DNA of 64,000 nt. Source: Pseudorasbora parva. Taxonomy: Eukaryota; Chordata; Actinopteri; Cypriniformes; Gobionidae. The notes beneath the pieces are model-generated. The model was not told where the DNA came from. It searched no databases and was given only the letters and a program-made list of their open reading frames with translations. The DNA is taken from NCBI RefSeq assembly GCF_024679245.1, contig NC_090178.1, positions 45,269,072-45,333,071 on the forward strand, written 5' to 3'. This document shows, piece after piece, positions 37,701 to 53,000 of the stretch. Every line of letters begins with the position of its first letter. The stretch's first letter is position 1. The position numbers and the translations under genes are program-made.

Positions 37701-40700
37701 GCCAGACGGCTGTGGGTAAAATCACTGAGAAAGCCAAAGGATCCAGATCATACGCTCATTTCCACTAATATATCATTAACAAGTATTATGCTCAACATAT
37801 CAGTCGTTTTTGTATAACCAATGAAGGAATGTTTGTGAAATCGCTTTATGAGAATGTACATTAAGTAATGATTTGTTGAGAGTTATATAATGTACTAATG
37901 TACTTTGATGAAGTTATTATGAAGTGTTACCCAATCCTCTGCGACAGTGAGGTTTTGTCTCTAAGCAAACATGCAGCCATGAAAAGGTTTGCAAACACCC
38001 TAAATTTAAACCCGCATTGAAACAGTATTGCTTTTGTTGCTATTTTTGCTCGTCTGAGGTCAGCCGTTTTGTTAGTTTAAGAGCAAAATAATTTGTGCCT
38101 TTTAACACAGTTGTAGACAGGAGTTGCTCTTTTATCTCTGAGAAAATTACAGGGTGTACAAACTAATTTGTTGCATATGGCAAACAGAGCTGAGCTAATT
38201 TTACCCAAATAATGAAAATATTCCATATCTGTCCTGCTGTATAAACATGTTAATAATAAATTAATCATAGACAGATGAGAAAGTAAATAGTAGCTAAAAG
38301 ATCTTATCTTTTGAAATGTTTGTAACATCATTGTTCTTTAAAATAAAAAACACTTGCTTTTTGATCAATCGCAGTGAGATTCAGTCCAAAATACAGGGTC
38401 CTCTGTGCGTATGCAGTAATGCTTGTTTAGAAAGTTGAAGTTCTCCTTTAGTGTGTTTGGAGTGCATGGGTGTAAGAAGTGTGTCAGCATTTGTGTATGT
38501 TCCAGAAGAGGCCGGTGCGTGTGCATGACGGATTATGTTTAGTGACTCTGAGAGATCTCCCAGCGCCTCTCCCTCTGTAAATAAACACAGGCGTGCGGAC
38601 AGGCCATCCCAAAAACAACCCAACACACCAGAGCGTGTGGGCCAAGGGCGGGCGCTTGAACCTCCACTGCGCTGCCTGTCACAGCCACTCATGTCAGCAC
38701 TTCTGGGGCCTGCGTGGCTGTTTTCCCAGCTGATTTGAGTGATACTGATGGATGCAAAAGGATTTTGAGCTCAAGAAACCCGTTGGGAGAAAGCGTGCTT
38801 GACATCGTACAGCCAGCCAATCAGGGCATGGGCTACACTTTATTTTGACGCTCCACTTAATTCCCAGTACACATTGTACGATTTTGGGCTGTCCCAGAGG
38901 AAAGATGACCAATCGTGACCATTTCTGTGGTCATGGTCCTATGTTGTACAGTGAGAGAGGTTTAAAGGTGGTTGTTATTGCGGTCTTGCGACCAAAGATA
39001 GCATGCGATAATTTTCTGACAGTGCCAGAAATTTTGCATGATCATTTCACCATGTGTTTTCTGCTACCTACGTCGTCTACTGACTAGCAAATAAATATGC
39101 AACATGAAATGGTATATTGATCAATGCGACATGGCGCTAAACCTTAAAACGACTCACCTCAAGCTTCATTTGAGGAATTGGCATGCCAAGCTGGCCTCTT
39201 ATCCTTAGTCGTGACCACATCCATATTCTCCTTTTTGTGCCACCTTGTATTTATATACAAAACCTTCATTTTGAGTTGATTCACTTGAACTATGGAACTT
39301 TGGCAGCTGTGTGAACGCATGTCTGCCCAGTGACAAAATGAGAAACAGGCACCTGACCCAGAGATGGTGGGTTCGAGTTCCATGTGGGACAACTTTATAA
39401 AATTGTCTGTAATGTTAAGTCATTTCAATTCCCTTATTAAACGGAGACGCGTTGTACTAATCTTCCTTACTCTTGGATTAGAAATAAGTCTGTTTTTGTT
39501 TCTGTGTTGGTTCTCATATGAAGTTATGTTCATTTTGTGCTTCTGAACCTCAGTTTTTTTATGTTTGTTCTATTTCTGCTGTTTTTGCTCTTCTGGCTCT
39601 GCGCTGCTGTTGCTGCTGCTTCAGGGGCTTGGCCCCATATCACTGCTTGCAGCTATATTTATTAAGTTGACATGTATTTACAAAGTTTCTTATAGTTAGT
39701 AGAATGTCTAAAGGGGACAGTCAAGAGAAAGTGTCACCAGGGGAAGTTGACCAAGTCCACCAGCTTTGATTCCAATCCCTCAAATGTATATTGCACACAC
39801 AAATGGAAAGCACTTTATCATACTGGCAAGCTCTAATCTGTCTAATTTAGGAGTTTAGGTAATTTCCAAGAGAAAAATGTTTTTAATCGCTCTGCCTGGA
39901 AACAGTTGCTTACAAGGTAACAAGTTCATACAATGAGTTTTGTCTTAGTAGCAAGTAAACTAGATAATCAAAAGATGTGCATATTCCGCTATGCGTTCTG
40001 AGTTATGTCAACGAAATAATACTTTATTATCTTTTAGACAGGCAGACGTTTCTGAGTTTTCTGACCCATTATTTCAATATTTCTGAAAAAAGTATTGCAT
40101 GCTCAACAAGGCTGCATTTGTTAGAACAAAATACAGTCAAATGTAATATTGTTTTCTGTTTTAATGTGTCAACTTATCCTTCAGAAATCATTCTAATGCT
40201 GATTTGCTGCTAAAGAAACATTTCTGATTATTATCAATGTTGAAAAAATTTGCTGCTTCATATTTTTGTTGTAGGTGTGATACATTTTTTAGGATTCTTT
40301 GATGGACAGAAGGAATCTATTTGAAATAGAAATATTTTGCATCATTATAAATGTCTTTACTGTTACATTTGATCAATTTAATGCCTCCGTACTGACCCCA
40401 GACTCTTGAATGTCAGTGTATTTTTTCTCGGCAAGGCAATCTATTTCTATAGTCTGCATGTAAATGCACCCCTAAATTGAAACTTCGGCTGGTTCTTTTC
40501 TTGTCTGTGTGGGCGGTTCTTTAGTAGAATGAGCTGCGATGTGGACCAGACATTTGCAATTCAGTCAAAGTTGGTCTGGCTGAGTGGGATTATGCACCCG
40601 CTATTTATTTATGAACGTCTACTTTTGCACATTTTTTTGGGTTCCCCTCAAATGTGAGTATGAGCTGTTGATATTATGAAAGCTTGGGGAGAAAACGAGT

Positions 40701-40993
40701 TGGACCCGAGCATTAGGAGTAGACTGAGTGCAGATTTACTGCCTGTGTGTTTATACAGAACATCCTGATCACAAAACCCTCCGTTTCCTCATCGCTGCCT
40801 TCAGAGATTTGGTTTTGGTCCACCAAACATCTCTCGGTGAGATTCTCGAGTGGGGTTATTGTCGAAAAAGGGGGACTCGGTACTTACGCAAGACCTGGAC
40901 CCTCTTCTGCTTCTACTAGGGAGTTAGCGACAGCCAAGCTGCATTGCGTAACAGGGAAAGAGTGAAAGGGAGTGAGAAAGAGTTTGAGTAAAG

Positions 40994-41070
<77 letters not shown>

Positions 41071-44000
41071 GAAAGAATAACAAAATCTCTTCCAACGCTT
41101 TTATACTGTTTACAGGCAGAGTGCAGGTCTCATGTAATACAATACTTTAACACGAGCTCAGCACAGTGTGGGAATGAAATCTGGGGCCCTTCTACGTATC
41201 CGGGGCCTCTAAAGAAGCGAGAAAGCAAGATTGAGATGCTCTGGGAGGTTAGGAAGGAGAGGATGGACTGATGGCTGCAGGAACAGAGTTACTTTCCATG
41301 CATACTGAGTTACGAATCTTTTTTTGTCTGTTTTTTTTTTTTTTTTGGTACACTGAGATTTAGTGGTGGTAACAAAAATTCTGATTTACGTGGAAAAGTT
41401 TGCAACTTGTATATTATCAGTAATATTTCAAGATGAACTGGACTGGACTGAAGCACCTTAAGTTTACTTGATTATCCATACATCATTTTTTTTTTAATGA
41501 TGTTAAAATGTGAGTATCAAAAATGATCCAGAAAGGTTTATTTGTTCATCTTTCAGTCATCATTGTATTGCGTTGATTTATATGTTTTGCCTCCACAATG
41601 AAAACTACAGAGTTTTAATCGTGAAACTAACAACCTTACTAAGACATATTATTGGAAGTCATAATTATAAGCATTTTATGTCAGTAGTTTGTTGCAATTA
41701 TGATCTCATTGATTTAGATCTTTAGATCACTTTTTGTGCAACATCTGCACAAGGTGCATATTTTTGCTCAGTTTGAACCTTTTTAAAATAATGAGCTTTT
41801 TTATAATGAGCTGAAGTAGGAACTCCATATTCTTACTATATCATACTATATCAGTCATAAATGCCTGATATATCAAATATGATCCTCAACAAATAGCAGA
41901 TTTTTTTTTTCTTCGCCTTAAGGTTCAATCAACTAATCGATTTATTGGCAAATGTTCTAAGGTGTGAAGTTATTTTCAGGGAAACACACGGCTAAAGTAG
42001 TTCCAGGCAAGCCAGGTCAGTTCCATGACACTGACCAAGCAAATAAATATAGTAAACAATAGGGTGAAAATTACTAAATATTTCTATGTTTTGTCATATA
42101 CAGAAGGCGCATACTTTCTTTCTCCCACTCAAATGCTCACAAATAAAGTACAGACACACCCTCGCACAGACGCTCTGACCATTTGAAAAATAGTTACTTA
42201 AAAGCTACATAACATTTCTCACTAGCGAGGTAATAACGGTGCTGTTCTTGAAACAGATATACTTACAGTTTTGCTATTAGTAGAGACACTGCTGCTGAAC
42301 ACTGTTGAGAGACGCAGACTCACCCGTGATTAACCTCTCTCTCACTCTCTCTCTGTCTCTAATAACTGCATTAGGCCCCGGTCACACAGAACACGTTTTT
42401 GCAGTTTTTGAGTAGAATTATGTTGGCAGTCAGCGTTATGCGCGCTGCTTATGAGCCCCGGGCTACTTGCACTCTGCCTGTAACGGAAAAGCGCCCGACG
42501 TCATCGTTTTTTTTTTTTAATTGTCCAACCGAATGAATCTTCCGTTGTGGTGACTATTATGTTGATTAGACTGGCAGGACATCTGATTCGGGTTTTTTTG
42601 TAGCAACATAAAAAAAACTGCCTCAAACCTGAAAAACGCATTCTGTCTGATCGGGCCTTAGTCTGCTATCAGTGCTATCAGCTCTAAAATAGCTTTTTGG
42701 AAGTGGCGACAGAGGCTTGGGATTTAATGCGTAAGTAATAAGTCCTGTACACAAGAACATTTTGGGGACAAAAACCTAAAAAATGTCTTGAAATACATAA
42801 TTTGAACAATATTGGTTTAAGTGTGATAACTAGTATAAGTGAAATAATTGACTTCAGGCCAATGAATTAATAAAACATAATGCACACCTAAGGGGGAAAT
42901 GCGTGTTGTGGCTATTGCGTGCATATATAATAAAAACGTTGTCTATTTCTCTCAAAGTTTGTATCTTTAGGGTTACAACAGTTGTCAATGGGGCAGTAGT
43001 AGTACTACTACCCTTAGGACTACCCTACCTTAAATGTTCATAATAGTACCTTGAGGGTGCATATTACTACTCTAAATGTATTGCCTCAGAGACAAGCTGT
43101 TTTACCCTTAAAGGTACAATTTGTGTACATTTCTGAGAGTTCAGCTTGAATATTGGCAATCACACCTTAGTTTTGCTGCCGCAGCTTTTGCATGGCAAGA
43201 ACTAATCACATTTTCTTGAGAAAAAAAATGCTTTAATTTCATTTTTTTTTATTTTTTTTATTGCGGATTCAAGTTAAAGTGGCAATATATATTCTTCCAG
43301 CTCTCTGTCTATCATTTTTCTCTCTGTGTGTGTTTTGGACGGTTGTTCAGAAGGAGTCCTGCGAGGACTAAGCAGCCTTCATGGAAGGGCCTTCAAAAGT
43401 ATGGGGTATTTTTAGTTCCCAGGGATTATGAACAGAGTTGTTTTCAATTTACTATTGGCAGGTGAGCTTCAGGGCGGAGGGAAGAACTCTTCCATCTCAC
43501 ATTCCCTCTCTTTATTTCTCTCTCTGTTTTCCCTCTCAGTCACTTTTCTCCCTCCCACTCTTTCTCAGTCTTTCATTTCTTTCCCAGCATTCTCTTCTCT
43601 TCCCACTCCCACTCCTCTGCCCTCGCTGCTTAATCTGGCTTCCGTTCGGCCTCTCAAGGCTTCGGCTCTCAGCAGCAGTTTCTTGGAAGCTACTTTGGCT
43701 GCTTCCACACAGTGTTCGAGATCGGAAAAACAGTGTTTACTAACAGGTGCAAGTCGTGCGACTCTCCAAATGTCCTGTACAAACAACAGCAGACAGGAAG
43801 AGAAAAATGTCTGCTTGATCAGGTCACCAAAGTCAATTTCCAAGTTGAGTCGTTTTTGATTTGTGGAATGCAGGTAACCACACTAAAAGTCTTGGCTTTT
43901 TATTGCATTTAATGTTTATCTCTAAAAAGCAGCTCCCAATGCTTTCATCCCCTGCAGCCAAATATCTGGCTTGTTTTTTTTCTCTCTTTCTCTTCTGCAC

Positions 44001-47000
44001 AAGCACTTAACAGGAGTTTTGTCTAGCTTTATGACTGCAAAGTACCACTATATTGTTCCAGTTTTCACTATATTATGCCAGAGAATTGCTTATTGACACA
44101 TTTATGTCAAAGACGTAACAGAAAACTAGCACATATCAACCAAACCCTGCAAATGCATAGTAGATGCTTTGGTTATAGTATAGTGAACAGAATTGTAAAC
44201 TAAAAAGCATCGACAATTTAAGTTCCCTTTCAGTCAGTACACTCCGAGTTACGTCAGTACTGACGAAATGAGCGAAACCCCCATTTCATCAGTACTGACG
44301 TAACGTCTCCGTTCCCTTCCTTCAGGGAACGAGGGTTACATACGTAACCGAGACGTTACTCACTATTTCACGAGTTTGTTTACCCATATACTCCTTAGCT
44401 GATAAAATTTAAACATATTTGGCTTGCTGTCCGCGGTGAAGGGGCTCGAGGGAGCTGCTTCAACTCGAGCTTGGATTTACCCCCCCAAGGGACTACTAGT
44501 GCTAGGAAGAAGAGAAAGGTAAACAAGAATGTAGGTAGGTGGAGTTGGGGAGGTGGAGGGAGCAGGAGGAGTTGGGGAGGTAGGTAGGTGGAGTTGGGGA
44601 GGTGGCGGGAGCAAAACGACTGATGCCTGAAAGAGGTAGGAGGCTGCTTATATGCTTATCGGTTGATTGAAAGATTAGATGGGTTCACGCCTCTCGAACT
44701 TACGTTTGTGTACGTTGCTAATTGAAAGATGGGTTCACTCCTCCTGAAATTATGTTGTGAACTTCACTTAAGTAGCTAAACTACGGTTAAGTAGTTAGTT
44801 TTACTATAAGCTACTAATACAAAGCAGCTAACATTATTTAGGTTATGTGTGGAGGTGGGCAATATCAAAGCTATATGAAGGGGTAATGTATTTTTTTATA
44901 ATGAACAAATGACATAATTTTGTTGTTTTTTCTCCAATCTGACCATTTGGACAGATCAAGTTACTCTAAATAAATGCCAGTTTTAGAAAACTAGAAGAAA
45001 ACATTTCATACACACATTGTTCGAAGGTTTGGGGTCAGAAAAATCTTTTTTTCAGAAAAGTCTCTTCTGCTCACCAATGCTGCGTCATATAATAAAGAAA
45101 ATTGTAAAGTTTAAAATAACTGTTTTGTATGTGAATGTATTGTAAAATGTCAGGATTATTTGATGAAAGTTCAAAAGAACAGTATTTATTTGAAACAGAA
45201 TTTTTTTCGAACAGAAAGGTTCTTATTGTCTTTTTTCATCTGTGCTGAATAATACTGCAAATATTTGAACAGTAATGTGTGTATATATGTTATATGGTAT
45301 AAGGTTGTCTCAAAGTTATGAACAAATGTTCATCCAGTAACAAAATAATAGCACCAAAAAAAAAAAAAAAAAAAAAAAAACATTATTTATACATCACATA
45401 TAACAAACACTCAGTTTGGCAACCCAGTGCTAGGTAAATATTGGACAGAACACATGCTGGGTTAAAGTGTCAGCACTGACCAAAAGCTGGGTTCATTTTA
45501 CCTCATATGGTTATTATTATTAATTTTATAAATGGAAATTAGTATATTTCTTAAAAAATGCTGGGTTGTTTCAGCCCATATTTGAGTCAAATATGGACAA
45601 ATCCAACTGTTGGTTTACATTTTTTTTATTTGGTTGTTGAACCCAATGTTTGGTTTTGTCCATATTTGACTCAAACAGTTTTTGTCTGTACAGTAGGCAA
45701 ATTACACAAGTAAAATAACCTCAAGACGACTGATGGTTTTATCAAGTTTGTCAAATCAGCAGTGAGTTACTATAACCCAGCAGGCTGGGTCATGAGGAGC
45801 TGCATCATTTCCTCTATTAGTGAACGTTATCCAGCAGTGGGTTACACAAACCTACCCAACACTATGCAAATAACCGAATAAAATGACCCAACAGGCTGAA
45901 TCCAGCAGATTAAAAAAATGACCAAGCAAAAAAGTGGAAGTTTTGAACACCCAGAGAACCTTCTGAAATAAGGTTTTCATAATGAATGGGAATGTTCTTA
46001 GGGCATATTTTTGTTAACTGGGGATGTAGCATTTTAACATGCTTTGCTTCACTGAATGGAAAAAAAACTAGCTCATAACTGGAAAGGCAACAATGTCTTA
46101 AAAACAGTTTAGCTATTGTCATGTTATCGAACTTGTTTTTCTAGCTAGTATTAGAGTCACCAATATCTTGGTTACTCCCGAGCAGCAGCTCCGGTGTGAG
46201 GTTCACCTCGCTGCGCTCTCTCTCTTACCCTCACAGGACAGGACAGGACGAGAGCAGCGCGTCCTGCCGAGGGAACGGGGGAATCCGAGAGCATGTCTTA
46301 CAGAAGTGAGAAATGCTCAAAAGTAGGTCAAATGCTTTCCCTCCGCTCTCCTTCCCAGAGTTTTAGCAAAGTGCTACCAGTATTTGATCTCAGTTTCCAT
46401 TTTCAAATGGTAAAAGTGACTCGGAGGTTGCAAACGGTTGCATCCGGCAATTTCGCGAACTCATAAATCAGGATCAAGTCTTTTGAATGTGAACAAACGT
46501 TTGAATATTTTCTTCATAATTCACTGCTTGTAAAAACTGAGAAAACGAATATATCCCCATAAATAAGGCCCTTAATGTCATAGTTTTATTAAAGCCACAT
46601 GTCTTGCCATAGGTCTCCACGGTAACTAAAACTTATACCTTAGAAAATAATATAAACACTATTTTGTGTGTTAAACATCAGTAAGCATCTGTGTTTGTTT
46701 TGTAATGCTCAAAAAGGCATTTTGTGTTGGAAAGCTCTTCTTCTGCTCGCTCAGTTCTTTAAAGGAATAGTTCACTCTTTAAAAAATGGTATAGTCCACT
46801 TTAGGCATTCTATATGAGTAACTTTGCATGTTTATGTCAACTTATTTTACCAATACTAATGAGAGTTAGCTGACGTGTAGTTGCAAAGTTACTTCACTCT
46901 AAAAATGGCTGGGTTAAAACAACCCAAATGGAAACCCAGCGCTGGGTAAATATTGGACAGAACACATGCTGGGTTAAATTAACCTAGTGGCATTTTAACC

Positions 47001-50000
47001 CAGCAGGCTGGGCTGTAAAGAAAACCCAAAATGTAGTCAATTTGTTACCATTAATGGATTTGCTACTCTGGGTTATTCTTGCTGGGTTGTTCTTAAAAAA
47101 ATCTCCTGTGCATTAGCCTACTGTAAAACTAGACAATCATGAAAGAACAAATGAAGAATGCATGTTTAGACTGTTAAAACAATCCTTTTTATTGCTTGAC
47201 AAATGGTACAACACACAAATGTGTTAAAATTGGCAACAATGACAACTACAAACCTAACTGTCAATTTATTCACGTTTAAATCAAACTTTTATTTTGACGG
47301 GCTGCCTTGACTTTTGAGTCTCTGTGTTCATGATATGACGCGCACCCCCGTCATTCACACAGAGAGACGCAAAACATGGAAGAGTAATATTTAAATAGTA
47401 TTTAATATACACAGACACTCGTATTAGGGCTGGTCGATTCCCAAATTTTTGGAATCGATTTCCAGCCCTAACTCGTATTCGGCTACAGTCTGGAGCCCTG
47501 CATGACGCGACTGAACGCAGCTGCGGGACTGAATATAGTCTACTTGTGAGTCGACACTATACAGATATTATCGTCACATTTTTACCATTTCAGTATGTAC
47601 TTGGTAAGTTACCGAAGTATCGGTACTTGTGACATCCCTACATACAACCATGTTTAATTTTTGTAAGGGGATCATGGTTCTTTGTAATCACAAACTGTAT
47701 TAATCTATCGTCTCACATGCCTACCTAAACTAACTCGAGTCAGTAACGTACATTGCATCAGATTCTGAGGTAAAGCTTTTGTTGTCTTAACGTCATGTAA
47801 GCTTAAGAATTGTTGCCGCGAAGAAGAAAAACTATAATTATGCTAATTAAAATTATTATTATTAATGAAAATTATGAACTTATCTTAAAACATCTGCAAC
47901 CAGTGGCTTTGCCTTTTGCATTGTCCTTTCAAAATGACAGTTTGGGAGCGAATTTAAACGAATCAAGGCGGGAAGCACGTGAAACAACCAAGCGCTGGGT
48001 AGAATCAACCAAGCATTGCGACCCAGCAGGTTTAACCCAACGACTGGAAATTTGAAACTACCAAATGGTGTTTAAAATGTGATCAAATAAACCAACAAAA
48101 ATTACCCAACAGTCTTAACCCAGCATTTTGGGTTAAAAAATAACCCAGCATTATTTAGAGTGTTGTTAGTAGAATGTCTAACCAAAGTGTAACCAAAACC
48201 TCTATTCATATGGAAGTTTGTATGGGGAAACATTGTTATGCACATTCTAAAAAATATTGTGTTAAAAACAACCCAAGTTGGGTTGAAAATGGACAAACCC
48301 AGAAATTGAGTTGTTTGAACGGGGTAAATGGACCCATTCAAACAACCCAATTTCTGGGTTTGTCCATTTTCAACCCAACTTAAGTTGTTTTTAACACAGC
48401 ATTTTTTTTGTTATTCAGAAAAAATCTTTCTGATGTAGCTCTTTTAGATCTCGACATGATGGTGAGTAAATGGGACAGAGTTTTCCCTTGCGCTTCCCCA
48501 GCGCTTGGTCGCCTGGAGGCGTATCGAGTGGGCGGAGCGAAAGAATGACGATCGCGAACAAAGCGGTGACGTCCTCAAGCGTGGAGAAACCCATGGCCAT
48601 CTCAGATAATAGATATATGATCCAGAATCAAATCTGAGGCAGAAATAAATTGAACAGGAGAAACAGCAGCAGGACGTCCGTCTCTGTGGTATGTACTGTA
48701 TTTAGTGGCCTGTCAACATTTGTGTGTATTTACTCGCAGTTTATGAGGACATGATTCGGTTTATGGACTATTGTATGCGACTAAACCTTAGCAGTAGCAA
48801 GCAAAACGGTTTTGCACGTCAGACTAGTGTAACGTTATACATAGAACAACAATGGAGTAACGTTAGCGCTTTTGAATGACGAAGCACACGATCGTGACGT
48901 TTACTGATGTTAACTCATGCGACGGTAGCCGACAGCACAGACATTTGAAGCAGTTTTACTCAACGGCTGCTTCCAAAGCAGGACCGAACCTTTATCGCTG
49001 GGACCGCTCCGTCAAAAACACTTCTTTGGTATGATTTGGTGAAGTCCTGACAGCAGTGACCGTGGAAATCCACTTTGAGACGCGACTGAAGCGATGTTGT
49101 GAAGCTTCCCGTCATTTCTGTGTTCAAATCGGTTCAAATGCAGCGCTGCCTTCCCGGAATGCTGTGCTGAAGCGTTGAAGTCACCCATAGGAATAAAGTG
49201 GAGTGCGGCGCGCCACATAAGTGTTCACAGACGATTGGATCTGCACCTGAGTGTTTATGGCCGTGCATTTCCTCTCTCGCTCTAGTCACACGCGCGCGCA
49301 CCCTACCGGGAGAAGAGCCCGTACGGCCCATACAAGGACCTTCCGCTCTATTAACGTCAATCCGAGCCATACTCGAAAAAAACTCTCCGAAACTTGTGAG
49401 AAACCGGAAGGAGTATTTTTGACACAGAAATACTCCATCAAACGTCCAACATTAGTTTTTGAAACTTTGTCTATGTTAAGGATGGGAATCCAAGTCTTTA
49501 ACAGTGTAAAAAGCTCAGTATGCATGAAACAGCATTTCACCCCCCCCCCCCCCCCCCCCTTTAAAGACACCTAATATAAAGTGTGACCAATATTTGTTGT
49601 TATCCTAGCCAAATGGCTTTCCCTCCAACTGTTTTATTTCTCTGCTGACTGCAGTTAAAGCTCTTCACGGGTCACTGAGGAAGAGTTCTGGCCACTAATG
49701 AGCCCCGTGACAGATGACCTGAAACATCTGTAGTAAATGACTATTGCGTTTTACTGTAATGCAGACGGAAGGTGAAAGTGTACGCTCGAGTGTTAGTGTG
49801 TGTCGTGGAGGCGTAGCGGTGTATGTGTAATTCGATTCAAACGCTTGCTCTTTCCCTGTCAACCACACATCTGACAGCGTTTTCCAGCCACAGAGGGAGA
49901 TTGTCCGCTCAGCAACAGGAGTTATTTAGAGACCGAAGGACGGACAGCCGTGTCATCGAGCAGACAAGCTCGCTAATCTATCCGCTTCATTAAAGCCTGG

Positions 50001-53000
50001 AGGAAATCCAGCACACAGGAAGTAGGCCTGGGGTCAGTGGGGGAGCAAAGGACACTGGGAGTTATTTCCTCGCACAGGTGTTTGATCAGTGAGCGTTCAG
50101 GGTGCGGATCAGTAACCAGGATCCAGTCTCCATGTCTATTTAACTACTTAATGCCTTCAAGATGTATAGGCCTATTCCACACAGAGTAAACAGCTTATTC
50201 ACCGGCAGGACTTACGGTTTTGGTGTTTAAAACGAACATGATGTCATGGCTTCACAGATGTGCGTACGAGGGTTCAGTTAAGGTTTATATATTGGAAGCG
50301 TCAGATAAGTGCTTTTAGATAACTGGACAACTGGTGCCGCCACAGTGAAGCTCTGTAAAGTCTTTCCTCTCAGGAGGGAAGCTCTTGTGAGATCAAGCCA
50401 CTCTGCATATTTTTTGGCGCACATCACAAGTGGTCCTCACTCATGAAGACTTCCTGAGTTTAAGATCCAAGTGTTTGCAATGGCAAAACTGATGAGTGAT
50501 TTATGGGGATCTAAAAAAAGAAAAATAAAAAAGCTATTTGTTATTATTAGTGTGTGTGTGTGTGTGCGTGTGCGTTTGCTAGTGCGTGTGTGTGTGCGTG
50601 TGTGTGTGTGTGTGAGATGTGAATAATTCATCAGGGCTATTGCTCTTTGTGCACGCTTTATATCTGGCTCACCCAGTTCAATTTCGGCAGCAGATCTGAC
50701 TAATCTTTTCTAACGTTATCTCTTTTTATTGAAAGAATGCTATATTATTTGATCATTTTTGTGTGTTTGTTAAGGAGGTGCTATCAACGAGTTTATGTAA
50801 GCCAGTAAAATTCCTTAGATGGGAATATTAAGACCTTGCACGATCAAAAAGAAAATACGCCCAGCTTAGAGTGTCAGTTTCACTTTTTACAGTGCCTATA
50901 AATTCAGGTCATAAGGGCAAAATCATGTTTGGCCTAGGAAAATTGACATCTTTACCTCTTATTCAAATATTTTTTTTTAAATGTGTTTAATATTTGTAAG
51001 CGCATTGCATAGTTGTGCTTGGAGTCAATTGCTTTATTTGTGATAACGCAATGGAACATTCCAAATTGTGCCGACATAATTTTTGGCCAGGCTGTCATAC
51101 AAAGAAAAACAAGAGAGAACCAACGGAATATTAATAACTGATTATGATGCATGCTTTTGTTGGATTTGTGTTTTTATATGCTTTTTTTTTGCATAGTAAA
51201 ATAAAACCTGTTGCTGTAGTTTGCCATTTTTGGCAAGTTTAGTGTTTGTTCTTCCCTCATTTTTAAAATATAAAAAATATACAATATTTTCCTCATATAA
51301 CTTGTAGGATCATTACAAACAAACATCCCTTTTGGCCACTTTACATGCTGCACTCAAAATAATATTTAGGTCTAAATTTAAGATTTGTTTATTTGAATTG
51401 CATATCAAATTTCCAACTATTTGGTTTACAGTTTTAACATAAAGAAAAAAATAAAATTTATGTGATGCATATTTTTCAGTCATACATAAAGGAAACAGGG
51501 CCCCACTTTATATTAGGTGGCCTTAAGTACTATGTACTTACATCAAAAAAATAAGTACTATGTACTTACTGTGTTCAAATTGTATTGCAAAACACCTTTG
51601 CTGATATTGAGGTGGGATAAGGGTAGAGTTAGGGACAGGTGTGGTGGTGTGGGTCAGTTTAAGGGTAGAGTTAGGGTCAGGTGTGCAGGTGTGGGTCAGT
51701 TTAAGGGTAGAGTTAGGGACAGGTGTGGTGGTGTGGGTCAGTTTAAGGGTAGAGTTAGGGTCAGGTGTGGTGGTGTGGGTCAGTTTAAGGGTAAAGTTAG
51801 GGTCAGGTGTGGTGGTGTGGGTCAGTTTAAGGGTAAAGTTAGGGTCAGGTGTGGTGGTGTGGGTCAGTTTAAGGGTAAAGTTAGGGTCAGGTGTGGTGGT
51901 GTGGGTCAGTTTAAGGGTAAAGTTAGGGTCAGGTGTGGTGGTGTGGGTCAGTTTAAGGGTAAAGTTAGGGTCAGGTGTGGTGGTGTGGGTCAGTTTAAGG
52001 GTAAAGTTAGGGACAGGTGTGGTGGTGTGGGTTGGTTTAAGGGTAGAGTTAGGGACAGGTGTGGTGGTGTGGGTCAGTTTAAGGGTAGAGTTAGGGACAG
52101 GTGTGGTGGTGTGGGTTGGTTTAAGGGTAAAGTTAGGGTCAGGTGTGGTGGTGTGGGTCAGTTTAAGGGTAAAGTTAGGGACAGGTGTGGTGGTGTGGGT
52201 TGGTTTAAGGGTAGAGTTAGGGACAGGTGTGGTGGTGTGGGTCAGTTTAAGGGTAGAGTTAGGGACAGGTGTGGTGGTGTGGGTCAGTTTAAGGGTAAAG
52301 TTAGGGTCAGGTGTGGTGGTGTGGGTCAGTTTAAGGGTAAAGTTAGGGACAGGTGTGGTGGTGTGGGTCAGTTTAAGGGTAGAGTTAGGGTCAGGTGTGG
52401 TGGTGTGGGTCAGTTTAAGGGTAAAGTTAGGGACAGGTGTGGTGGTGTGGGTTGGTTTAAGGGTAGAGTTAGGGACAGGTGTGGTGGTGTGGGTCAGTTT
52501 AAGGGTAAAGTTAGGGTCAGGTGTGGTGGTGTGGGTCAGTTTAAGGGTAGAGTTAGGGTCAGGTGTGGAGGTGTGGGTCAGTTTAAGGGTAGAGTTAGGG
52601 ACAGGTGTGGTGGTGTGGGTCAGTTTAAGAGTAGAGTTAGGGTCAGGTGTGGTGGTGTGGGTCAGTTTAAGGGTAGAGTTAGGGTCAGGTGTGGTGGTGT
52701 GGGTCAGTTTAAGGGTAGAGTTAGGGTCAGGTGTGGTGGTGTGGGTCAGTTTAAGGGTAAAGTTAGGGTCAGGTGTGGTGGTGTGGGTCAGTTTAAGGGT
52801 AGAGTTCTGGTCAGGTGTGGTGGTGTGGGTCAGTTTAAGGGTAGAGTTAGGGACAGGTGTGGTGGTGTGGGTCAGTTTAAGGGTAAAGTTAGGGTCAGGT
52901 GTGGTGGTGTGGGTCAGTTTAAGGGTAAAGTTAGGGTCAGGTGTGGTGGTGTGGGTCAGTTTAAGGGTAAAGTTAGGGTCAGGTGTGGTGGTGTGGGTCA

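Noticed and set aside
39360..39400. GGTGGGTTCGAGTTCC resembling a tRNA B box
   Set aside because: No A box or cloverleaf at the expected distance; an isolated match.
40972..41271. Arg-Glu-rich + strand frame
   Set aside because: Translation of a GA microsatellite.
43428..43859. 143-codon + strand frame
   Set aside because: Ser/Leu/Pro-rich translation of CT-rich intron; no domain, no conserved splice borders.
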